Positions 8,221-16,131 of a stretch of 64,000 bases of DNA are shown here, piece by piece; the stretch's first letter is position 1; each line of letters starts with the position of its first letter. The stretch is from DASSUW01 sp963774155 (GTDB lineage: Bacteria > Actinomycetota > Thermoleophilia > Solirubrobacterales > Solirubrobacteraceae): the NCBI GenBank assembly GCA_963774155.1, contig CAVZDW010000008.1, positions 1-64,000 on the forward strand. The letters run 5' to 3'. The notes beneath the pieces are model-generated. The model ran no database searches and was not told where the DNA came from. It saw only the letters and a program-made list of their open reading frames with translations. Both the position numbers and the translations under genes were made by a program.

Positions 8221-11001
8221 ATGATGTCCACCACGCGTCGGCCAGGGTTTGTGGGCCGGACCAGCGACCGCGACGCGCTCGATGGTCTGCTGGCGAAGGT
8301 CCGCGGGGGCGAGAGCGGAGTGCTGGTCATCCGCGGCGAGGCGGGCATCGGCAAGACCGCGCTGCTGCGATACGCCGCGCGCCAGGCGTCCGGCTTCCGA
8401 CTCGCGCAGCTCGCGGGGGTGGAGGCCGAGATGGAGCTGCCGTTCGCCGGGATTCATCAGCTGTGCGCGACGATGATCGACTGGCGCGACACGCTTCCCG
8501 CGCCACAACGCGACGCCCTTGGCGCGGCACTAGGACTATCGGCGGCGACGGTGCCGGATCGGTTCCTGGTCGGACTGGCGGTGCTCAGCCTGTTGTCGGC
8601 GGTTGCGGAGGAGCGACCGGTGCTCTGTCTCGCGGAGGATGCGCAGTGGCTGGATGCCGCTTCGAGCCAAGTCCTCGGACTCGTCGCGCGACGGGTTCGG
8701 GCGGAATCGGTTGCGATCGTGGTCGCGCTACGCGAGTCGAAATCGGAACCGACCACTCGCGACTTCGACGGTTTGCCCGGCATGCTCCTCGAGGGGCTGC
8801 CCGTGAAGGACGCCCGCGTGCTGCTGGCGAGCGTGGTCACGGGCCGGCTCGACAGCCTTGTCGCTGACCGGATCGTCGCCGAGACACGGGGGAACCCGCT
8901 CGCGCTGCTGGAGTTGCCAGGGAAAATGACCGCCGCCGAGCTGGCCGGCGGTTTCGACCTTCCCGCCGGCGGCGAGCTTTCAGCGCATATCGAGGACCAC
9001 TACCTCCGCCGCGTCGGTGAGCTGCCCGAGGCGACGCAGCGACTGATGCTGCTGGCGGCCGCCGAGCCCTTGGGTGACGCGGCGCTCGTCTTGCGCGCAG
9101 GCCGGAGGCTCGACATCGAGGCCGGCGCGCTCGCGCCCGCCGAGCACGCGGAGCTGTTGGAGGTCGGGGCTCGCGTCTGGTTCCGCCATCCGCTCGTGCG
9201 CTCGGCGGTCTACCGAGCGGCGTCGGCGAGCAGCCGGCAGCGCGTGCACGAAGTCCTCGCCGAGGCGAGCGATCCGGACGCCGATCCTGACCGCCGCGCG
9301 TGGCACCGCGCGCTCGCGGCAGTCGGGCCGGACGAGGACGTAGCCGCCGAGCTCGAGCGCTCGGCCGGCCGAGCAGAGGCGCGCGGGGGGGTCGCCGCCA
9401 CGGCAGCCCTCCTCGAGCGGGCCGTCGCGCTGACGCCGGACCCGGCGCGGCGCCACGAACGCGCGCTGGCAGCCGCTCAGGCCGATCTCGAGGCCGGCGC
9501 GTTCGCCACGGCTCGCGGCCTGCTGGCCACGGCGGAGGCGGGGCCGCTCGACGAGTTCCAGCGCGCGCGAATCGACCTGCTGCGCGCCCAGCTGGCGTTC
9601 GTCTCCAGCCGCGGCACCGACGCGACCCCGCTCCTGCTGGCCGCCGCCCAGCGGCTCGAGTCACTGGACATTTCCGTCGCGCGCGAGACGTACGTGGATG
9701 CGTTCTCCGCGGCGTTGTTCGGGGCGAGGCTCAACGGCAGCGTCGGGCTGTCCGACGTTGCGCAGGCCGCCAGGGCGGCGCCTCGCTCATCGGATGCCGA
9801 GCCGGCTACCGCCGACCTGCTGCTGGACGCGCTCGTCGCGCTCGCCGACGACTACGACGCGGCCGTCCCCCTCTGCCGGCAGGCGGTGATGCGACTCTCC
9901 GGCGAGGACGCGTCGGCCAGGGAACGGCTCCGCTGGCTATGGCAGGGTTGCGTCCTCGCCCTCGAGGTGTGGGACGACGAGCACGCCTGCTTGCTTTCGC
10001 GTTCCAGCGTGGAGATCGCCCGCGAGACGGGGACGCTCAGCGAGCTCGCCCTTGCTCTCAGTGCGCGGACACCCATCCTGGTGTTCTGCGGCGATCTCGC
10101 TGCAGCCACCGCGACGGTCTCGGAGACCGCGTCGGTCGAGGATGCGACGGGGATCCGGTCCGCTCCATACGGAGCGTTGATCCTCTCGGCGTGGCGAGGC
10201 AGGCGGCGCGAAACGACCGACCTGATCGAGACGACGGAGCGCGACGCAGGCGCTCGCGGCGAGGGGATCGGATTGGCCGTCAGCGCGTACGCGCGCGCGG
10301 TCCTCTGCAACGGCCTCGGCCGGTATGAGGAGGCCCTGGCTGCTGCGGTCTCCGCCAGCGAGCATCAAGAGGTCGTCGCGGAGAACTGGGGCCTGACCGA
10401 GCTGGTCGAGCCGGCCACGCGATGCGGCAGGACCGATCTGGCGACGGACGCCCTCGAGCGGCTGGCCGGCAAGGCGCAGGCCACGCGAACCGAATGGGCG
10501 CTCGGCATCGAGGCGCGTACCCGCGCCCTGCTCGGCGAAGGCGCTGACGCCGAGCGCTGGTTCCGCACCGCGATCGACCATCTCGGCCGAACCCGCGTGC
10601 GCGCCGAGCTCGCCCGCACGCGTCTGCTGTACGGCGAATCGCTGCGCCGCGAGGGCCGCCGGGTCGACGCGCGCGCCCAGCTCAACGTCGCGCACGAGCT
10701 GTTCACGTCGATGGGCATGCAGGCGTTCGCCGAGCGCGCCGGCAACGAACTCCTGGCCACCGGCGAGAAGCTCCGCCCGCGGATCGCCGAGACCCGCGAC
10801 GATCTCACCCCACAGGAGCGCCAGGTCGCCCAGTTTGCCCGCGACGGGCTCTCGAACTCGGAGATCGCCGCCCGCCTGTTCCTCAGCCCACGCACCATCG
10901 AGTGGCACCTGCGCCACGTCTACTCCAAGCTCGAGATCCGGACCCGACGCCAGCTGGAAAGCGCCCTGCAGGCCTTGGACACAGAAGTCCACGCCACCTG
11001 A
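8221..11001 (+). CDS. LAL-type LuxR family regulator with AAA/STAND ATPase domain (copy 2)
   Basis: A 926-residue paralogue of the preceding gene with the same order: Walker A (GEAGIGKTAL) at about 39, Walker B-like (LCLAEDAQWLD) at about 136, helical repeats, and C-terminal LuxR HTH at about 861-915 (LTPQERQVAQFARDGLSNSE, SPRTIEWHLRHVY). ATG 8221 follows AGGAGAGG by 9 bases; TTG 8218 and ATG 8224 are less likely starts. The Walker B has E-D in place of D-D. It starts 24 bases after copy 1 stops, so the two are probably one transcript. A third copy lies on the minus strand at 54061. Confidence 0.92.
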   Translation: MMSTTRRPGFVGRTSDRDALDGLLAKVRGGESGVLVIRGEAGIGKTALLRYAARQASGFRLAQLAGVEAEMELPFAGIHQLCATMIDWRDTLPAPQRDALGAALGLSAATVPDRFLVGLAVLSLLSAVAEERPVLCLAEDAQWLDAASSQVLGLVARRVRAESVAIVVALRESKSEPTTRDFDGLPGMLLEGLPVKDARVLLASVVTGRLDSLVADRIVAETRGNPLALLELPGKMTAAELAGGFDLPAGGELSAHIEDHYLRRVGELPEATQRLMLLAAAEPLGDAALVLRAGRRLDIEAGALAPAEHAELLEVGARVWFRHPLVRSAVYRAASASSRQRVHEVLAEASDPDADPDRRAWHRALAAVGPDEDVAAELERSAGRAEARGGVAATAALLERAVALTPDPARRHERALAAAQADLEAGAFATARGLLATAEAGPLDEFQRARIDLLRAQLAFVSSRGTDATPLLLAAAQRLESLDISVARETYVDAFSAALFGARLNGSVGLSDVAQAARAAPRSSDAEPATADLLLDALVALADDYDAAVPLCRQAVMRLSGEDASARERLRWLWQGCVLALEVWDDEHACLLSRSSVEIARETGTLSELALALSARTPILVFCGDLAAATATVSETASVEDATGIRSAPYGALILSAWRGRRRETTDLIETTERDAGARGEGIGLAVSAYARAVLCNGLGRYEEALAAAVSASEHQEVVAENWGLTELVEPATRCGRTDLATDALERLAGKAQATRTEWALGIEARTRALLGEGADAERWFRTAIDHLGRTRVRAELARTRLLYGESLRREGRRVDARAQLNVAHELFTSMGMQAFAERAGNELLATGEKLRPRIAETRDDLTPQERQVAQFARDGLSNSEIAARLFLSPRTIEWHLRHVYSKLEIRTRRQLESALQALDTEVHAT

Positions 11002-11139
11002 CCCCGACTGGATCAAGGAACCCGCATGAGCTCACTCGTGCTCGAGGACCTGCGCGGTGTTCCTCGAATCAGTGTGCTACAAGCTCCGAGACCTCGTCGG
11101 AGTGACGTGCTCCGTCCGCCCGCGGCAACTGGGGAAGCA

Positions 11140-12147
11140 TTGAAGGTCTGGTTCGACATGACCGCGCCGGCGCACCCGATCGTGTTTCGGCCGATCATCG
11201 AGCGCCTGCGGAGTGATGGCCACGATGTGGAGGTCACCGCGCGCGACTACGCGCAGACCCTGGGGAACCTCCGCCGGCTCGAGATCGAGCACGAGGTAAT
11301 CGGGCGACACGGTGGCGCCTCACGAGCCCGCAAGCTCGCGGCGCTCGTCGCGCGTACCGTGCGCATGCACGCGTACGGTCGCCGGGGCTTCGCCCTTGCG
11401 GTTGCGCATGGCTCCAACGATCTCGCACTCGCGGCGGCCTGGCTGCGCATCCCTGCCGTCAACGCGTTCGATTACGAGTGGGCGACGCAGCAGCATCAGA
11501 TCGGCTGCCGGCTGGCGCGGCGCGTGTTGACGCCGGACACCATCCCACCCGAGCGGCTCAGCCGGTACGGCGCCGGCCCGGGGAAGCTGCGCCAGTATCC
11601 CGGGCTCAAGGAGGAGTACTACCTCGCCGACTTCGAGCCGGACGAGCGGGTGTTCGAGCAATTGGGCATCGACCGTGACCGGCTGGTGGTGGTCGTGCGT
11701 CCGCCGCCGGACGTCTCGCTCTACCACCGCAAGGCCAACCGGCTCTTCCCGGCGGTGCTGAGCGCGCTCGGGCGTCGCGAGGACGTGCACGCGGTGGTGA
11801 TCCCTCGGACCGAGTCGCAGCGTACGGCCGTCCAGGCCCTTCAGATGCCGTCGGTGATCGTCCCGTCCGAAGCCGTCGACGCGCAGAGCCTGATCGCCTT
11901 CGCCGACCTCGTGGTCTCCGCGGGCGGGACGATGAACCGCGAGGCGGTCGCGCTCGGGACGCCGGTCTACACGACGTTCGGCGGTCGGCTGGGCGGCGTC
12001 GACGAGGCGCTGATCCGCGCGGGACGTCTGCGTCCGCTGACCGACCCGCGCGCGATGGAGGTCGTGCGCCGCGCTCGCCCGGCGCACGATCGAACGCGGC
12101 GCGACCCGGGGCTGCTGGTCGACATGGTCCTGGAGGCGGCCGCGTGA
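11140..12147 (+). CDS. DUF354 family protein (glycosyltransferase/epimerase-like fold)
   Basis: A 335-residue protein starting KVWFDMTAPAHP, the usual N-terminus of DUF354 proteins, which resemble UDP-GlcNAc 2-epimerases and GT-B glycosyltransferases. Other landmarks are VRPPPDVSLYH, VVSAGGTMNREAVALGTPVY and the GGR near the end. TTG 11140 behind GGGGAAG gives the family-like start. An in-frame ATG at 11026 behind AAGGA would add 38 residues with no conserved look, so the true start is open. Its stop overlaps the sugar transferase start by 4 bases, and the context points to assembly of a cell-surface glycan. The substrate is unknown. Confidence 0.8.
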   Translation: MKVWFDMTAPAHPIVFRPIIERLRSDGHDVEVTARDYAQTLGNLRRLEIEHEVIGRHGGASRARKLAALVARTVRMHAYGRRGFALAVAHGSNDLALAAAWLRIPAVNAFDYEWATQQHQIGCRLARRVLTPDTIPPERLSRYGAGPGKLRQYPGLKEEYYLADFEPDERVFEQLGIDRDRLVVVVRPPPDVSLYHRKANRLFPAVLSALGRREDVHAVVIPRTESQRTAVQALQMPSVIVPSEAVDAQSLIAFADLVVSAGGTMNREAVALGTPVYTTFGGRLGGVDEALIRAGRLRPLTDPRAMEVVRRARPAHDRTRRDPGLLVDMVLEAAA

Positions 12148-12860
12148 GCGGTCGCGGGCTCATCAGCGTCGAGCCGGCCGGCGCTGCGCCCGCACCGAAG
12201 ACCGCGCAGGAGCGGGCGCTCGTCGAGCGCTACCGCCAGATGGCACACGAGTTCCAGCCCGGCCGGGTCGACCGGGCTCTGCGCGCGCTCGACGTCGTGC
12301 TGGGAGGAGCGCTGCTGGTCATCGTGTTCCCCTTGCTGCTCGCCTGTGCGCTCGTGCTGCTCGTCACCAGCGGCGGGCCGCTCCTCTATCGCGGGCCTCG
12401 CGTAGGACGGGCCGGGCAGGTGTTCGTGATGTACAAGCTGCGAACGCTCCGGGTCGATGCCGAGACTCGCCTGGAGCCGTTCCTTGGCCCGGAGCTGACG
12501 GAGCTCACGTCGTCGGAGGTCACGTGGGCAGGGCGTCTGTTGCGCGCCGCCAAGCTCGACGAGCTGCCGCAGCTCTGGAACGTCGTCCGCGGCGACATGA
12601 GCCTCGTCGGCCCCCGGCCGATTCGCCCGACGTTCTTCGAGGAGCTGTGCGAGACCATCCCGGCGTATTGGCAGCGGCTCGTGGTGCGCCCCGGGATGAC
12701 CGGGCCGGCGCAGCTGCGGCTCTCGCGTGAGATGACCTGGGATGAGAAGCTCGCGCACGATTTCGAGTACATCGCGGACCGCTCACCGAGCCTGTGCATC
12801 TCGGTGCTGTTGCAGACGGGCGTGCTCCTCACGGCACGCCTGATGGGTCGGGATCCGTAG
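12144..12860 (+). CDS. Undecaprenyl-phosphate sugar phosphotransferase (bacterial sugar transferase)
   Basis: A 238-residue initiating glycosyltransferase of the bac_transf family. One membrane segment lies at about 46-75 (VVLGGALLVIVFPLLLACA). The catalytic domain shows the family signatures YKLRTLR, LDELPQLWNVVRGDMSLVGP RP and VRPGMTGPAQL. Such enzymes move a sugar-phosphate from a nucleotide sugar to undecaprenyl phosphate at the membrane, the first step of a repeat unit or glycoconjugate. The GTG start overlaps the previous stop (GTGA), and the next gene begins one base after its stop, so all three are tightly coupled. Confidence 0.9.
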   Translation: MSGRGLISVEPAGAAPAPKTAQERALVERYRQMAHEFQPGRVDRALRALDVVLGGALLVIVFPLLLACALVLLVTSGGPLLYRGPRVGRAGQVFVMYKLRTLRVDAETRLEPFLGPELTELTSSEVTWAGRLLRAAKLDELPQLWNVVRGDMSLVGPRPIRPTFFEELCETIPAYWQRLVVRPGMTGPAQLRLSREMTWDEKLAHDFEYIADRSPSLCISVLLQTGVLLTARLMGRDP

Positions 12861-12861
12861 C

Positions 12862-14748
12862 GTGTGCGGCATCTGCGGCATCGCGGCGCGCGAGGGCCCG
12901 GACCCCGCGGCGCTCGACGCCATGAGCGCTGCGCTCGTGCATCGTGGCCCCGACAGCGCCGGCCAGCTGGTCGAGGGCCGCGTCGCACTTGCCGCACGTC
13001 GGCTGGCGATCATCGACATCCCCGGCGGCGATCAGCCGATCACTGGCGCCGACGGCCGCGTCACCGTCGTGCAGAACGGGGAGATCTACAACCACGAGGA
13101 GTTGCGCCGCGACCTCGAGCGCCGCGGTCACCGGTTCCGCACCCGCAGCGACACCGAGGTCCTGCTGCACCTGTACGAACAGCACGGTCTCGGCTTCCTC
13201 GAGCGCCTGCGCGGGATGTTCGCGCTCGCGCTGTGGGACCGCCACGAGCAGCGGCTGCTGCTCGCACGCGACGCGTTCGGGATCAAGCCGCTCTACTACT
13301 CCAAGGACGGGCTCGACCTGAGCTTCGCGTCCGAGCTCGGTGCCCTCGCCCGCCAGCCCCGCTTCTCGCGCGAGATCGACCCCGACGCCGTCGAGGCGTA
13401 CCTGACCTTCAACTCGATCCCCGGCCCGCTGACCGTGTTCCGTGCGGCCAGGAAGCTCACCGCCGGTCACTGGCTGACCTGGCAGGACGGCCACGTGCGG
13501 AGTGGCCGGTGGGCGCGCCCCGCGCCGGCGCCTGCCGATGCCGTGAGGCGCGAGCCGGCCGGCGTGCTCGCCGCGGAGCTGCGAGATCGCCTGCGCAGCT
13601 CGGTTCGCGCCCACCTCGTCTCGGACGTCCCGGTGGGCGTGCTGCTCTCGGGCGGTATCGACTCGTCGGCGCTCACCGCTCTGGCCGCCGAGGCGAGCGC
13701 GACGCCGGTGCAGACCTTCTCGATCGGATTCGCGGAACGCTCGTTCGACGAGCTGTCCCGAGCACGGCTGGTCGCCCGTCGCTACGGGACGCGGCATCAA
13801 GAGCTGGTCGTGCAGCCGAACGCGGCAGAGCTGCTGCCGGAGATCGCCGCCGCCTTCGACGAGCCGCTCGGAGATTCCTCGGCACTGCCGACCTACCTCG
13901 TCTCGCGGCTCGCCGCCGAGCACGTGAAGGTCGCCCTGTCGGGCGAGGGCGGCGACGAGCTGTTCGGCGGCTACGAGACGTACGTCGCCGACCTGCTGGC
14001 CGCGCGCGTCGGCCGCGTCGCGCGCCTGCTGGGACCCGTCGCACGAGCGCTGCCGAGCTCGGATCGACGAGTGAGCCTCGACTACCGACTCAAGCGGTTC
14101 GTCCGAGGAGCGGGCCTTGCGCCGCTGGAACGCCACCACGCCTGGAAGGAGATCTTCGACCGCGACGCGCGACGCGCGCTCCTGGGCATGAAGGCAGCGG
14201 ACCCGCTCGCACGCTACCGAGGGAGGTGGGCCGAGACGGTCGGCGCGGAGACGCTCGCGCGTCTTCAGGACGTGGATCTCGGCGTGTACCTGGTCGACGA
14301 CCTGCTCGTGAAGACCGACCGCATGAGCATGGCCCACTCGCTCGAGGTGCGTGTGCCGTTCCTCGACCGCGACGTCGCGGAGCTCGCCCTGGCGCTTCCC
14401 ACGTCGCTGAAGGTGTCCGGCATGCGCAAGAAGCGACTCCTTCGCGAGGCCGTTGCGCCGCTTCTGCCGCACCCGATCGTCCGCGGGCGCAAGCGCGGCT
14501 TCTCGATACCGGCCGCCGCCTGGCTCCGCGGCCCGCTGGTGGGGTTCGCGCGCGAGGTCCTCGCACCTGAGCGCACGCAGCGGCAGGGCATCTTCGACCC
14601 ACGCGAGGTGACGGCAACGCTCGACGCCCACGTCGCGCGGCGCGAGGACCTCAGCCGGCAGCTCTGGGGACTGATCTGCTTCTCGCTCTGGCTGGAAGGC
14701 GCCGCCGCGTCCCGGCCGGCGCCGCTGCAGGCGGTGGTGAGAGCGTGA
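12862..14748 (+). CDS. asnB: Asparagine synthase (glutamine-hydrolysing)-like amidotransferase
   Basis: A 628-residue protein. The N-terminal class II glutaminase domain has the nucleophile Cys2 (start MCGICGIA, GTG codon), HRGPDS at about 28-33 and NGEIYN. The C-terminal synthetase domain has the PP-loop SGGIDSS at about 264, SGEGGDELFGGY at about 359, and KTDRMSMAHSLEVR. AsnB transfers glutamine-derived ammonia to an acyl-adenylate. In glycan clusters with a sugar transferase, AsnB-like proteins often amidate a sugar acid or peptide instead of making asparagine, and that reading fits here. It follows the sugar transferase by one base. Confidence 0.9.
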   Translation: MCGICGIAAREGPDPAALDAMSAALVHRGPDSAGQLVEGRVALAARRLAIIDIPGGDQPITGADGRVTVVQNGEIYNHEELRRDLERRGHRFRTRSDTEVLLHLYEQHGLGFLERLRGMFALALWDRHEQRLLLARDAFGIKPLYYSKDGLDLSFASELGALARQPRFSREIDPDAVEAYLTFNSIPGPLTVFRAARKLTAGHWLTWQDGHVRSGRWARPAPAPADAVRREPAGVLAAELRDRLRSSVRAHLVSDVPVGVLLSGGIDSSALTALAAEASATPVQTFSIGFAERSFDELSRARLVARRYGTRHQELVVQPNAAELLPEIAAAFDEPLGDSSALPTYLVSRLAAEHVKVALSGEGGDELFGGYETYVADLLAARVGRVARLLGPVARALPSSDRRVSLDYRLKRFVRGAGLAPLERHHAWKEIFDRDARRALLGMKAADPLARYRGRWAETVGAETLARLQDVDLGVYLVDDLLVKTDRMSMAHSLEVRVPFLDRDVAELALALPTSLKVSGMRKKRLLREAVAPLLPHPIVRGRKRGFSIPAAAWLRGPLVGFAREVLAPERTQRQGIFDPREVTATLDAHVARREDLSRQLWGLICFSLWLEGAAASRPAPLQAVVRA

Positions 14749-14778
14749 TGCGCCGGCCGTCGCTCGCGGGCGGCCGCC

Positions 14779-15276
14779 TCAGCCCGTGATCGTGATCCGC
14801 TCCGTGGTGAAGGTGGGCACAGCGTTGCCGACCTCGTGCTTGCGCCAGGCACGCGGTTGACGGAGCCGCGCAGACAGTACGGCCGTGTCAGCGCGGTCGA
14901 GCGCACGAGCCACTGCCCTGGGGGGCACCCGGGCATCGCCCCGCCGGACGGTCGTGCCACCGAGCAAGAGCGCGACGCCCTCGCGGCCGGCGATTTCGGC
15001 GGCCTCCTTCCTGAGCCGCCTCGGCACGTTGCAGACCTCTTCGATCGAGATCTGGAGCTCGGCGTCGTCCGCACGGACGATTGAGACCTCCAGGACCAGC
15101 GTCCGCCTGTAGATGGCAGGTCCGAACTCGGGCGTATCGCCGTCCTCGCCGGCATCGACCGCCTCTTCCGCGGTTACGCAATGGCCGGCGGCCCGCGCGA
15201 GGGAGGGGGACAGACCCGCACTGACCGCCAGCGCCGCGGCGAGAGCCACAAGCCCTGATGTGACGGAACGCTTCAT
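14779..15276 (-). CDS. Small secreted protein equal to the C-terminal domain of the RTX-like family
   Basis: A 165-residue protein with a signal peptide (LVALAAALAVSAGLSPSLARA) and no RTX or Gly-Pro repeats. The mature part aligns with the C-terminal domains of the proteins at 233 and 17892: LQISIEEVCNVP, then EAAEIAGREGVAL, ADTAVLSARL-x-QPRAW and AVPTFTTERITI. A lone Cys sits in EVCNVP and another near the mature N-terminus (GHC). It is convergent with asnB, 30 bases away. It shows that this domain can stand alone. Function unknown. Confidence 0.8.
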   Translation of the reverse strand: MKRSVTSGLVALAAALAVSAGLSPSLARAAGHCVTAEEAVDAGEDGDTPEFGPAIYRRTLVLEVSIVRADDAELQISIEEVCNVPRRLRKEAAEIAGREGVALLLGGTTVRRGDARVPPRAVARALDRADTAVLSARLRQPRAWRKHEVGNAVPTFTTERITITG

Positions 15277-15440
15277 CTAGCCCACCGTACTGTCGCGCCG
15301 GCCCCGGTCGAGCGCGTCTTCCGATCACACGTGCGGCGCCTGCTCTCAGATCACCACGGCGCGGCTTGCACGCCTGCCGACGCTCCGCATATGTAACGCC
15401 TCGAGGGCCAGAGCGCGCCGCCGCCCGTACAGTTCACGTC

Positions 15441-16094
15441 ATGACGGCCGCCCGCGCGAGTGGGGACGAGGACGCCGTGCCCTCGAGGTCGTGGAGCCTC
15501 TCGTTGCTCGCCGAGACCGAGCCGGGCAGGAGGAACCGGCGTCTGATCGATGCGGCCTTCCTCCTGCTCGCGGCGATCGTGATTGGGTTGACAGCGGTCG
15601 TCGCCTCGTCTGCCGAGCGCAGAGACGAGGACGTCGCGCAGGCACTCCAGACCGTTCTCGCCTGGGCCGATTCGCTGTGGCGCCTGCCTTCGTCGGCCGC
15701 TCTCCTCGCGCTCGTCGTCGCCCTCGACGTGCTCCTCAGCGGCGGTGGGGCCTCGCTCGCGACCTGCTGGTCGCGGTGCTCCTCGCGGTCGCCGCCGGCA
15801 GCGTGCTCCATGGCGTCATCGAGTCAGATTGGGTTCCGATCGGCGATCATCTGCTGTCGAACTGGGGCTACCCCGAGCTCAGGCTCGCGACAGCCACGGC
15901 GATTCTCGTCGTCGCAGGGCCGGAGCTCGTGCGCTGGGTCCGCCTGGGCGCTTGCCGCGGGTCTCATCGCGGTTGGGGTCGACCAGTCGACTGCGTTCGC
16001 GGTCGCCATCACTCAGCGACTGTGCACGTTCTACCTGCCGCCCATCTGGGGCTACATCTCGCTGCGCTGGCTCAGCAACAACGGCTACATCTGA
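15441..16094 (+). pseudogene. Remnant of lysylphosphatidylglycerol synthase/flippase-like membrane protein
   Basis: The reading frame is broken. From 15441 to about 15745 one frame encodes an actinobacterial-type N-terminal membrane region (FLLLAAIVIGLTAVVAS, WRLPSSAALLALVVALDVLL). From about 15746 to 15940 the sense continues in another frame (RWGLARDLLVAVLLAVAAG, LRLATATAILVVAGPELVRW). From about 15941 to 16094 it returns to the first frame with a typical flippase end (VGVDQSTAFAVAITQR, FYLPPIWGYISLRWL). Full-length relatives have a large kinase-like and membrane region between these parts, so it is deleted here. Two frame changes plus the deletion make this a decayed gene, not a sequencing slip alone. 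Confidence 0.7.
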
Positions 16095-16131
16095 CCTGCC
16101 TGACGGGTGACCTAGTATTTCCCTCCGTCCG

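Noticed and set aside
11026..11139. N-terminal extension of the DUF354 protein from ATG 11026
   Set aside because: The ribosome site is acceptable, but the 38 extra residues do not resemble the family start; kept only as an alternative.
14754..14776. CGGCCG repeats between asnB and the convergent gene as a terminator
   Set aside because: The stem is short and interrupted, with no T-tract; not distinct from background GC-rich sequence.
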